64,000 bases of DNA, from positions 868,001-932,000 of the forward strand of contig NZ_CP033966.1 in assembly GCF_003854895.1 (NCBI RefSeq), written 5' to 3'. The DNA comes from Pigmentiphaga sp. H8. Its GTDB lineage: Bacteria; Pseudomonadota; Gammaproteobacteria; Burkholderiales; Burkholderiaceae_B. The notes below the pieces were generated by a model. That model ran no database searches. It was given only the letters and a program-made list of their open reading frames with translations, and was not told the DNA's origin. The stretch's first letter is position 1. Each line of letters begins with the position of its first letter. The translations under genes were made by a program, and so were the position numbers. Positions 1 to 6,181 of the stretch are shown piece by piece.

Positions 1-368
1 GGCACCACGTTGACGTGCACGGCGGGCAGGGTCTGCCGGAAGCGCCGCAGCGCACCGGGCAGCAGCCCGGTCTGCGCCGTGGAGATCGCGCCCACCATGA
101 TCGCCACCGGCGCCGGCTGCCGGCTGGCGCCGCGCATGGCCTGGTAGCGCTGCACGATGTGCTCGGCCTCGGGCAGCAGCTGGCGTCCGCGCTCGCTCAG
201 GCGGACCGACTTGCCCGCCCGCTCGAACAGCAGGCAGCCCAGGTCTTCCTCCAAGCGCTTGATCTGGGTGCTGACGGCCGACTGGGTCAGCCCCAGGCGC
301 GCACCGGCGGCCGAAAAGGACGAGTCGCGGGCGGCGGCCAAGAAGGTTTGCAGGTAGCGGATCACCAT
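1..368 (-). CDS. LysR-family transcriptional regulator, N-terminal part (cut by window edge)
   Basis: About 122 residues are visible from an ATG read at 368-366; the rest lies left of the window. The start MVIRYLQTFLAAAR leads into a winged helix-turn-helix at residues 1-60, with TQSAVSTQIKRLEEDLG as the recognition region and LFERAGKSVRLSERG as the wing. This is the LysR DNA-binding fold. The beginning of the effector-binding domain (VAIMVGAISTAQTGLLPGAL) follows. The gene is divergent from the VOC gene at 495, with 126 bp between them, so it may regulate that gene as well as itself. The effector cannot be told from this fragment. Confidence 0.9.
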   Translation of the reverse strand, partial: MVIRYLQTFLAAARDSSFSAAGARLGLTQSAVSTQIKRLEEDLGCLLFERAGKSVRLSERGRQLLPEAEHIVQRYQAMRGASRQPAPVAIMVGAISTAQTGLLPGALRRFRQTLPAVHVNVV

Positions 369-422
369 GGGGGCGGCGCGGAACTAATAGAAAAAATCGA
401 TATCAAGGCCGGGAAATTTTCG

Positions 423-452
423 TTTCGTATGGGAAGTTTCGTTCAATACAAT
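423..452 (+). promoter_or_regulatory. candidate promoter of the VOC gene
   Basis: In the 126-bp gap between the divergent LysR and VOC genes there is an AT-rich stretch with a -10-like TACAAT at 447-452 and a weak -35-like TTCGTA at 424-429, 17 bp apart. It stands out against the GC-rich surroundings. This is pattern matching only. Confidence 0.3.
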
Positions 453-494
453 CATAGCCCGGGCCCGGATGGCGGGCCTGCACCGGAGTTCCTC

Positions 495-917
495 ATGGCT
501 GGCATCCCCCTTTTCCACCTGGCTTTCCCCGTCGACGATCTGGCGCAGGCGCGGGCCTTCTATGGCGACCTGCTCGGCTGTCCCGAGGGCCGCAGTTCCG
601 ACGCCTGGGTCGACTTCAACTTCCATGGCCACCAGATCGTGGCCCATCTGTCGCCCGGTGAAGCGGGCACGCGCCATACCAGCGCGGTCGACGGCGACGA
701 CGTTCCCGTGCGCCACTTCGGCGCCATCCTGCCCATGGACGAATGGGAGGCCCTGGCCGAGAAGCTGCGCCAGGCCGGCACCCGGTTCGTGATCGAACCC
801 CATGTCCGTTTCAAGGGCGAGGTGGGTGAACAGGCTACTATGTTCTTTTTGGATCCTTCGGGCAACGCGCTCGAATTCAAGGCATTTGGCGATCTCGGCC
901 AGGTGTTCGCGAAGTAG
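495..917 (+). CDS. VOC (glyoxalase/bleomycin-resistance/dioxygenase) family protein
   Basis: A 140-residue single-module vicinal-oxygen-chelate protein. It opens with the family's first beta-alpha unit (FHLAFPVDDLAQARAFYGDL) and ends with the typical FFLDPSGNALEFKAF strand, where the glutamate is the usual metal ligand. An early histidine (H8) and H61/H65-type positions could complete the site. The ATG at 495 is chosen because GGAG lies at 484-487 and the homologous region starts there; a longer open frame upstream has no family similarity. The protein is cytosolic, with no signal peptide. Its substrate is unknown. The divergent LysR gene is the likely regulator. Confidence 0.85.
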   Translation: MAGIPLFHLAFPVDDLAQARAFYGDLLGCPEGRSSDAWVDFNFHGHQIVAHLSPGEAGTRHTSAVDGDDVPVRHFGAILPMDEWEALAEKLRQAGTRFVIEPHVRFKGEVGEQATMFFLDPSGNALEFKAFGDLGQVFAK

Positions 918-948
918 CCGGCAGGCGGCGCGACCCAGGCCCGACCGG

Positions 949-1036
949 TTTTTCGTCGCCGGGCCGCCCCTGGATGAAAAACGCCCCCTTGGGGGGCAGC
1001 GCCGCCGCGAAGCGGCAAGCGTGGGGGCATTTTTCA
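949..1036. repeat. intergenic repeat family A, copy 1
   Basis: An 88-bp element nearly identical to the one at 25403-25495. It has three nested inverted parts: TTTTTCGTC (949-957) against GATGAAAAA, then GCCCCC-TT-GGGGGGC, then CCGC-GAA-GCGG. The stretch TGAAAAACGCCCCC can also pair with GGGGGCATTTTTCA at its right end. It sits between the VOC and DUF423 genes and ends 12 bp before the DUF423 start, so it could act as a terminator or as a folded leader. No name for it is known to me. Confidence 0.85.
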
Positions 1037-1048
1037 AGGAAGCGCTGC

Positions 1049-1417
1049 ATGTTGTTATCTTCTCGAGTCTTGCTGGGGTGTGCCGCACCGATGGGCGCCG
1101 CCGGCGTCATGCTGGCCGCCATGGCCACGCACCTGGCGGGCGGCGGCATCCTGTCCACCGCCGCGCTGTTCCTGCTGCTCCATGCCGCCGCCATCACCGG
1201 CCTGGCCGCCGTGGTGCCCCACGTCCAGCGCGGCCGCACCGCCCTGATCGGCGCTGCGGCCCTCATCATCGCCGGCACGCTGCTGTTCTCCGTCGACCTG
1301 GCCCTGCGCCAGCTGGCCGGCATGAAACTGCTGGGCGGCACCGCCCCCTTCGGCGGCGGCGCCATGATCGTAGGCTGGCTGGGCGTAGCCGTCGCCGCCC
1401 TCATGCCCAACCGCTGA
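1049..1417 (+). CDS. DUF423 (YgdD-like) small membrane protein
   Basis: A 122-residue protein with four hydrophobic segments: about residues 4-25, 30-52, 60-82 and 100-120. The C-terminal half carries the DUF423 pattern, with LLFSVDLALRQLAG followed by APFGGGAMIVGWLG. The ATG at 1049 has AAGGA nine bases upstream. The in-frame codons from 974 belong to the repeat and are not counted as coding. The family is an inner-membrane protein of unknown function. The gene lies between repeat copies on both sides. Confidence 0.85.
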   Translation: MLLSSRVLLGCAAPMGAAGVMLAAMATHLAGGGILSTAALFLLLHAAAITGLAAVVPHVQRGRTALIGAAALIIAGTLLFSVDLALRQLAGMKLLGGTAPFGGGAMIVGWLGVAVAALMPNR

Positions 1418-1442
1418 CCCTCCTGTCGTTAGCAGGACGCCG

Positions 1443-1573
1443 CGGATCCGGCTCCGCCGGTCCGCCAGTGCCGCCCCCTTGAGGGGGCGCCCGAAGGGTG
1501 TACGGGGTGGGCTTCCCTTCCGGTCCGCCAGTGCCGCCTCCTCGAGGGGGCGCCCCTCAGCGCGTAGGGGCGG
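1443..1573. repeat. intergenic repeat family B, tandem pair of units
   Basis: Two head-to-tail units begin with the identical 19-bp CCGGTCCGCCAGTGCCGCC at 1457-1475 and 1520-1538. Each continues with a C-run/G-run hairpin and ends in a GTRNGGGG-type tail. The same unit occurs once at 35141 and, in other arrangements, at 10721, 51688 and 56465. The right end runs into the 3' end of the FMN reductase gene, so its stop codon at 1557-1559 and last residues are written in repeat sequence. It lies between convergent genes, a place where it could terminate transcription. Confidence 0.85.
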
Positions 1574-2120
1574 GAAACTTCTCCACCCAGGCCACGTAGC
1601 GATCCACGAAGCCCTGGATGAACTTGGCGCTGGCTTCGTTGGTGATCTTGCCCTCGGCGTCCACCAGCCCACCCGTGTACTGCACGAAGATGCTGGGCTG
1701 AGGCAGCACGGGCACATCCAGCGCCGACAGCACCATGCGCAGGTGTTCCTGAGCCAGCGCGGTGCCGACCTGGCCGGGCGAGGCGCCCATGATGCCGGCG
1801 GGCGTGCCCGGCCACGAACTCTTGCCCCAGGGGCGCGAGCCCCAGTCCAGCGCGTTCTTGAGCACGCCGGAGTACGACCGGTTGTATTCCGGCGTGAAGA
1901 ACAGCAGGCCGTCCGCGGATTCCACCTGCTGCTTGAACGTGACGACGGACGCCGGCAGGGCGGTATCGAGATCCTGGTTGTACAGGGGCAGATCGCCGAT
2001 GGCGATTTCCTCGGTCTGGAAGTGTGACGGCAACAGCTTCGTCACCGCTTTTGCCAGCTGGCGGTTGAACGATTCCTTGCGGAGACTGCCGATGATCACG
2101 CCGATCTTGGTGGTGCTCAT
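1557..2120 (-). CDS. NADPH-dependent FMN reductase (ChrR/azoreductase-like)
   Basis: A 187-residue flavodoxin-fold oxidoreductase. The N-terminus KIGVIIGSLRKESFNRQLAK is the FMN phosphate-binding GSxRxxSxN loop. The second signature, LFFTPEYNRSYSGVLKNALDW, is the PEYN-x5-LKNA flavin-binding motif of the NADPH:FMN reductase family (Pfam FMN_red). Such soluble enzymes reduce quinones, chromate or azo dyes with NAD(P)H. The start MSTTK at 2120 is preferred over an upstream in-frame ATG because the fold begins there. The last residues (KFPAPTR) lie inside a family B repeat, which suggests that the repeat replaced or trimmed the original 3' end. Confidence 0.9.
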   Translation of the reverse strand: MSTTKIGVIIGSLRKESFNRQLAKAVTKLLPSHFQTEEIAIGDLPLYNQDLDTALPASVVTFKQQVESADGLLFFTPEYNRSYSGVLKNALDWGSRPWGKSSWPGTPAGIMGASPGQVGTALAQEHLRMVLSALDVPVLPQPSIFVQYTGGLVDAEGKITNEASAKFIQGFVDRYVAWVEKFPAPTR

Positions 2121-2271
2121 GAAGATTCCCGGATCTGGATGCGAAAAAGGGGATGCCGGAGCGCGGTGGCCACGCATGGCGGCCGGCCGCTCCGGAACGG
2201 GGGAACTGCCGATTCATGATAGCGCAGCGAATCCACTAGAATGAATCCCTTGTCACCCCTTGATGCTCACG

Positions 2272-3144
2272 ATGTCTGTCGTTCGTATCGTCAGCTACAA
2301 CATTCACAAGGGCATGTCCGCCCTGGGCAAGCGCGAGTCCGTGCAGGAACTGCGCCTTGGCCTGCACGGGTTGCGCGCGGATCTGGCTTTTCTCCAGGAA
2401 GTCCAGGGCCGCAACGACAGGTCCGGTACCTTGCACGAGCAGCACGAGATGCTGGCCGCGGCGCTGCGGCTGGAGGCCGCCTACGGGCGCAACGCCGTCT
2501 ACCGGCACACCGACCACGGCAATGCGCTGCTGTCACGCTTTCCCATCCTGTCGCACCAGAACCAGGACATCTCCGATCACCGCATGGAGCAGCGCGGCCT
2601 GCTGCACGCGCGCGTGGGCATAGGCGGACACGAGGTGCATTGCTTCGTGGTCCATCTCGGGCTGTTCGCGGGCAGCCGCTCGCGCCAGGTCGGGGCGCTG
2701 GTGTCGCGCATCGAAGAGGTCGTGCCGGCTTCGGCCCCCATCCTGATCGCGGGCGACTTCAACGACTGGACCAACGTGTTGTCGGACATCCTGGTCGAAC
2801 GCCTGGGCCTGCACGAGGTATTCGCGACCGCGCCACGGGGCAATAACGTGGAGCTTCCGCGCCTGCGCGATTCGGTCCGCATGCTGGGCCGCGTGCTGCG
2901 GGGCGGAGAGGCCTCGCCCTGGCGGCTGCGGGCCGGGTTCCAGGGGCCGCCCAAGCTGGGCCTGGGCAACGAGTTGATGGCGCCGCGCCCGCCCCGCACC
3001 TTCCCCGCCATCTTTCCGTGGCTGAGGCTGGACCGGATCTACCAGCGAGGTTTTTCGGTCAGGCAGGCCAGCGTGCTGTACGGCCGGCCCTGGACGCGCC
3101 TGTCCGACCACGCGCCGCTGCTGGCTGAACTCGAACTACCCTGA
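2272..3144 (+). CDS. endonuclease/exonuclease/phosphatase family protein
   Basis: A 290-residue EEP-superfamily metal-dependent phosphohydrolase. Motifs in order are RIVSYNIHKG (catalytic Asn), DLAFLQEVQG (metal-binding Glu), FVVHLGLFAGSR, APILIAGDFNDW (Asp/Asn pair) and a closing LSDHAPLLAEL with the catalytic SDH. All key residues are present, so it should be active on a phosphodiester such as nucleic acid or phospholipid headgroup; which one cannot be told. ATG 2263 is an alternative start in the same frame. There is no signal peptide. The 3' end overlaps that of the convergent MFS gene by 9 bp. Confidence 0.88.
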   Translation: MSVVRIVSYNIHKGMSALGKRESVQELRLGLHGLRADLAFLQEVQGRNDRSGTLHEQHEMLAAALRLEAAYGRNAVYRHTDHGNALLSRFPILSHQNQDISDHRMEQRGLLHARVGIGGHEVHCFVVHLGLFAGSRSRQVGALVSRIEEVVPASAPILIAGDFNDWTNVLSDILVERLGLHEVFATAPRGNNVELPRLRDSVRMLGRVLRGGEASPWRLRAGFQGPPKLGLGNELMAPRPPRTFPAIFPWLRLDRIYQRGFSVRQASVLYGRPWTRLSDHAPLLAELELP

Positions 3145-4488
3145 CAACTGCGTGCCGGGCCGGGCCGCGCTGACCGCGGAGGCCGCGGCCAGGAACACGG
3201 CGGCCAGCACGAGGCCGGTGGTGGGGCCATGCGAGGACGCTGCGGTGAAGGCCAGCGCCACCAGCGCCGCGCCCAGGGCCATGCCGAACTGGCGCGCGGT
3301 GGCCTGCAGTCCGCCGGCGCCGCCGCTGCGATGGCGCGGCGCCGCGGTCAGCATGACGCGGTTGTTGGGCGTCTGGAACATGCCGAAGCCCGTGCCGCAG
3401 ACCACCATGCAGGCCATGATCCAGCCGTTGGGCGTGCCGGCGGGCAGCAGCGAGATGATGACGAGTCCGCCGGCAACCAGGCCGGCGCCTATCGAGCACA
3501 GGATCGAGGGCGCGATGGACTCCGACAGGCGCCCGGCCAAGGGCGCCGCGATGGCCACCGCCAGCGGCCAGGGCACCATCATCATGCCCATTTCCAGCTG
3601 GCTGCGGCCCAGGGTCTGCTGGAAGTAGAAGGGTAGCGAGATGTAGGAGATGGTCTGGCCCGAGAACGCGCAGACCGAGGCGCAGACCGAGAACGCGAAC
3701 GGGCGGATGCGCAGCAGGTCGAGTGGCAGCAGCGGCGTCGCCTGGGTCAGTTCGCGCCGGACCAGCGCCAGTCCGCTGATCGCGCCGCAGGCCAGCAGCG
3801 CGAGCGCCGTCTTGAAGTCGTGCAGCAGCCGGTCCACGCCCACCACGATCAGGCCGAAGGTCAGGCCGCTAAGCGTGGCGCTGAGCGCATCGAAAGGGCG
3901 CTTGGCGAGTTCGGTCTCGGGCAGCATGCGGCTGCCGATGGACAGGATGAACAGGCCGATGGGAAGGTTGACCGCGAACAGCCAGGGCCACGAGGCGACC
4001 GACAGGATCAGCGAACCTATCATCGGTCCGGCGGCGGACGAGGTCGCGACGACCAGCGCGTTATAGCCGATGGCCCGGCCGAACTGTTTCTGCGAATAGA
4101 TGAAGCGCAGCAGCGCCGGCGTGACGCTCATGACGGCCGCCGCGCCCAGGCCCTGGAGCACGCGGAAGGAAATGAGCATCGTGAACGACTGCGACATCGC
4201 GCAGCCCGCCGAGGCGATCGTGAAAGCCGTCAGGCCCATGCCGAACACCCGCCGGTAGCCCAGGATCTCGCCCAGCGACGAGAAGGGCAGCAGGGCGACG
4301 ACGATCGCGAGCTGGTAGGTGTTGACGATCCAGACGGCCTGCGCCGGGGACACGCCCAGGTCCCGCGCGATGGACGGCAGCGCGACGTTGGTGATGGTGG
4401 TTTCCAGGACGGTCATCGCCATCGCCAGCATCGTGGCTGCCAGGGCCCAGTACTTGCGCGGCGGGGTGAGTCCGTCCAGGGGATGCAT
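3136..4488 (-). CDS. MFS drug-resistance transporter (DHA2/EmrB-QacA type)
   Basis: A 450-residue polytopic inner-membrane protein with about 14 hydrophobic segments. Seen features are the N-terminal TVLETTITNVALPSIA helix 1, typical of proton-driven multidrug antiporters, a motif-A-like GEILGYRRVFG after helix 2, and the antiporter motif C region SAAGPMIGSLILS. The ATG at 4488 is chosen because the helix 1 region begins just behind it; the longer frame upstream is Arg-rich and lies in the intergenic gap. It follows the VanX-like gene on the same strand by 38 bp and may be cotranscribed. Its substrate is unknown; export of toxic small molecules is the family role. Confidence 0.88.
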   Translation of the reverse strand: MHPLDGLTPPRKYWALAATMLAMAMTVLETTITNVALPSIARDLGVSPAQAVWIVNTYQLAIVVALLPFSSLGEILGYRRVFGMGLTAFTIASAGCAMSQSFTMLISFRVLQGLGAAAVMSVTPALLRFIYSQKQFGRAIGYNALVVATSSAAGPMIGSLILSVASWPWLFAVNLPIGLFILSIGSRMLPETELAKRPFDALSATLSGLTFGLIVVGVDRLLHDFKTALALLACGAISGLALVRRELTQATPLLPLDLLRIRPFAFSVCASVCAFSGQTISYISLPFYFQQTLGRSQLEMGMMMVPWPLAVAIAAPLAGRLSESIAPSILCSIGAGLVAGGLVIISLLPAGTPNGWIMACMVVCGTGFGMFQTPNNRVMLTAAPRHRSGGAGGLQATARQFGMALGAALVALAFTAASSHGPTTGLVLAAVFLAAASAVSAARPGTQLSG

Positions 4489-4526
4489 CTTCTTGTTGTG
4501 CGTGCGCCGTGCGCGCGGCGCGCGGG

Positions 4527-5306
4527 TCAGCGTACGGGGAAATTGAAATAGGTGTCCGGATACGGTTCTTCGTCCAGAGTGTAGTGCCACCACTCTTCGG
4601 GCAGGTTGCGAAAACCGTGCCTGGCCATGAGTTCCTTGAGGAACCGGCGATTGTGTCGGACAGCCTCGGGTAAATCAGGATTGTCTGTATGCGACTTTAC
4701 ATCAAAAAGGTCGAAGGGAGTTCCCATGTCGACCTCGCCGCCGGCCAGCAGCGGCCCGCGGATGGGCAGGGCCGGGGCGGTTTCAGGCTCCAGCGCCGCC
4801 AGCGTCAGGTCTACCGTGCTGCCCCGGCTGTGGCCGGACCGCTCGGCGATATAGCCCAGTTCGAGCAGCGCGGCCTTGTCCACGCCGGGGAAGTATTCGG
4901 CCTTGGTCTTCTGGTCGGCGGTGTCGCGCGTCCAGGCCACGAAATCGGTCACCGCGCGCTGGGGCCGGTAGCAATCGAAGATCTTGAGCGTCAGGCCCTG
5001 GGGCCGGACCTCGCGCTGCACGGCCAGCAGGCGCCGCGCGGCGGGCTCGGTCAGGATGCAGGTGGGGGCGTCGTAGCCCGCCGCCGGCCGGCCCATGAAA
5101 TTGGCGCTGCCGTGATAGCGGATGTCCAGCCGCACGGTCTGGGCGACGTCGGTCAGGTGGACGAAGCCGACGGGAATGGGAAGCAGGTCTTCCTGGGCGT
5201 GGGCGACCGGCGAGAGCAGCGCCGCGGCGGCGAGACAGGCGCCGGTGGCCTGCGCCAGCGAGCCGGCCGGGCTCCGGCCGTCCTGGTCGGAGGAGCGGTT
5301 CTTCAT
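4527..5306 (-). CDS. periplasmic D-alanyl-D-alanine dipeptidase (VanX/DdpX family)
   Basis: A 259-residue protein with an N-terminal signal sequence (hydrophobic 20-34, cleavage likely after AHA at 35-37), so it is probably periplasmic. The zinc-peptidase residues are present: SGHSRGSTVD supplies H159 and D166, and EEWWH supplies catalytic E238 and zinc ligand H241. This matches VanX H116/D123/E181/H184 in spacing. The family splits D-Ala-D-Ala; in a Gram-negative without van genes the usual idea is recycling of the dipeptide from cell-wall turnover. No vanHA genes are nearby, so glycopeptide resistance is not implied. It is divergent from the riboswitch and Mn exporter. Confidence 0.88.
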   Translation of the reverse strand: MKNRSSDQDGRSPAGSLAQATGACLAAAALLSPVAHAQEDLLPIPVGFVHLTDVAQTVRLDIRYHGSANFMGRPAAGYDAPTCILTEPAARRLLAVQREVRPQGLTLKIFDCYRPQRAVTDFVAWTRDTADQKTKAEYFPGVDKAALLELGYIAERSGHSRGSTVDLTLAALEPETAPALPIRGPLLAGGEVDMGTPFDLFDVKSHTDNPDLPEAVRHNRRFLKELMARHGFRNLPEEWWHYTLDEEPYPDTYFNFPVR

Positions 5307-5371
5307 TCGGGCATTCCATCTTGAAGCAGCGCATATTATGCGGTGTACGGCGCGCGGCGGGCCAGTTGCGC

Positions 5372-5377
5372 TATACT
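5372..5377 (+). promoter_or_regulatory. candidate -10 box of the riboswitch transcript
   Basis: TATACT lies seven bases before the expected 5' end of the riboswitch. No good -35 hexamer is visible 16-18 bp upstream. Confidence 0.35.
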
Positions 5378-5379
5378 TG

Positions 5380-5488
5380 CGCCCGTCATTGGGGAGTAGC
5401 CTCCTTGCCTTCGGGTGCAAGGGCCTGCGTCAACACACTTGCCTACGGGCATGGCGCAGGCGGTCAAGGACTTGGCAAGACCTTTGAT
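5380..5488 (+). promoter_or_regulatory. yybP-ykoY manganese riboswitch
   Basis: The aptamer carries the conserved L1 loop sequence GGGGAGTAGC at 5391-5400 and closing GGCAAGACC at 5474-5482. Helices can be drawn: CCTTGC/GCAAGG (5403-5408 with 5417-5422), GCCTGCG/CGCAGGC (5423-5429 with 5455-5461) and an inner TGCC-TACG-GGCA hairpin (5440-5451). The internal loop TCAACACACT holds the adenine-rich L3 segment. This is the RF00080 layout, a Mn2+ sensor that turns on export genes at high manganese. The next gene, 75 bp downstream, is a UPF0016 Mn exporter, the expected partner. Confidence 0.93.
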
Positions 5489-5525
5489 CGTGCAGCTTCC
5501 GGTGGGCCGGGGCTGTTGCACGATC
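5486..5525 (+). promoter_or_regulatory. hairpin in the riboswitch expression platform
   Basis: GATCGTGCA (5486-5494) pairs perfectly with TGCACGATC (5517-5525) around a G/C-rich 22-nt loop. It starts at the aptamer's last helix and could compete with it. The downstream bases (ATTCGGTCAACC) are not a U-tract, so a classic intrinsic terminator is not supported; translational or Rho-linked control is as likely. Confidence 0.5.
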
Positions 5526-5562
5526 ATTCGGTCAACCGTCCGGCCCGGAGCGCGTATCAAAC

Positions 5563-6123
5563 ATGGAAGCCTTCCTCGTCTCGACCGGCATCGTGGCCCT
5601 GGCCGAGATCGGCGACAAGACCCAACTGCTTGCCCTGTTCCTGGCTGCCCGCTGGCGGCGGCCCTGGCCCATCATCCTGGGCATCTTCACCGCGACCATC
5701 GTCAATCACGCCCTGGCCGGCGCCGTCGGCGCATGGCTGACGCAGGTCATCGGCCCCGACGCGCTGCGCTGGATACTGGGCGTGTCCTTCATCGCCATGG
5801 CGGCCTGGATGCTCGTTCCCGACAAGCTCGATGAAGCCGAGACCGGCAAGCTCAGGCTGGGCGTGTTCGGCACCACGGTGGTGGCGTTCTTCCTGGCGGA
5901 AATGGGCGACAAGACGCAGGTCGCGACCGTCGCGCTGGTCGCGCAGTTCCAGGCTTATTACGCCGTGGTGGCCGGCACCACCCTGGGCATGTTGATCGCC
6001 AACGTGCCGGCCGTGCTGCTGGGCGACAAGCTGGCCCATCGGCTGCCCGTGCGATTGGTGCACGGCATCGCGGCTCTGATCTTCGCCTGTCTGGGGTTGG
6101 CGGCATTGCTCGGCCTGTTCTAG
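5563..6123 (+). CDS. UPF0016/TMEM165/GDT1-family manganese exporter
   Basis: A 186-residue inner-membrane protein with about six transmembrane segments in two repeats. Each repeat has the family signature: EIGDKTQ at residues 15-21 and EMGDKTQ at 113-119. These acidic motifs form the cation site of the GDT1/MneA family, which exports Mn2+ or exchanges cations for protons. The yybP-ykoY riboswitch directly upstream supports Mn2+ as the substrate and predicts induction by excess manganese. It is a complete two-repeat protein of typical bacterial length. Cotranscription with the nucleotidase gene 58 bp downstream is possible. Confidence 0.92.
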   Translation: MEAFLVSTGIVALAEIGDKTQLLALFLAARWRRPWPIILGIFTATIVNHALAGAVGAWLTQVIGPDALRWILGVSFIAMAAWMLVPDKLDEAETGKLRLGVFGTTVVAFFLAEMGDKTQVATVALVAQFQAYYAVVAGTTLGMLIANVPAVLLGDKLAHRLPVRLVHGIAALIFACLGLAALLGLF

Positions 6124-6181
6124 GCGCACCGTGGCCGCGAATGCGGCTACGATGGCGATCAACCGCCGAGGGATGGGTTTC

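Noticed and set aside
15..494. Open frame upstream of the VOC start continuing back to position 15
   Set aside because: This part is antisense to the LysR gene and shows no VOC similarity; a ribosome site supports ATG 495.
4527..5306. Vancomycin-resistance determinant
   Set aside because: The VanX-like enzyme has a signal peptide and no vanH/vanA/vanS/vanR neighbours; a cell-wall recycling role is more plausible in a Gram-negative.
5486..5525. Classical intrinsic terminator in the riboswitch
   Set aside because: The stem is strong, but the bases after it are not U-rich, so it was annotated only as an expression-platform hairpin.
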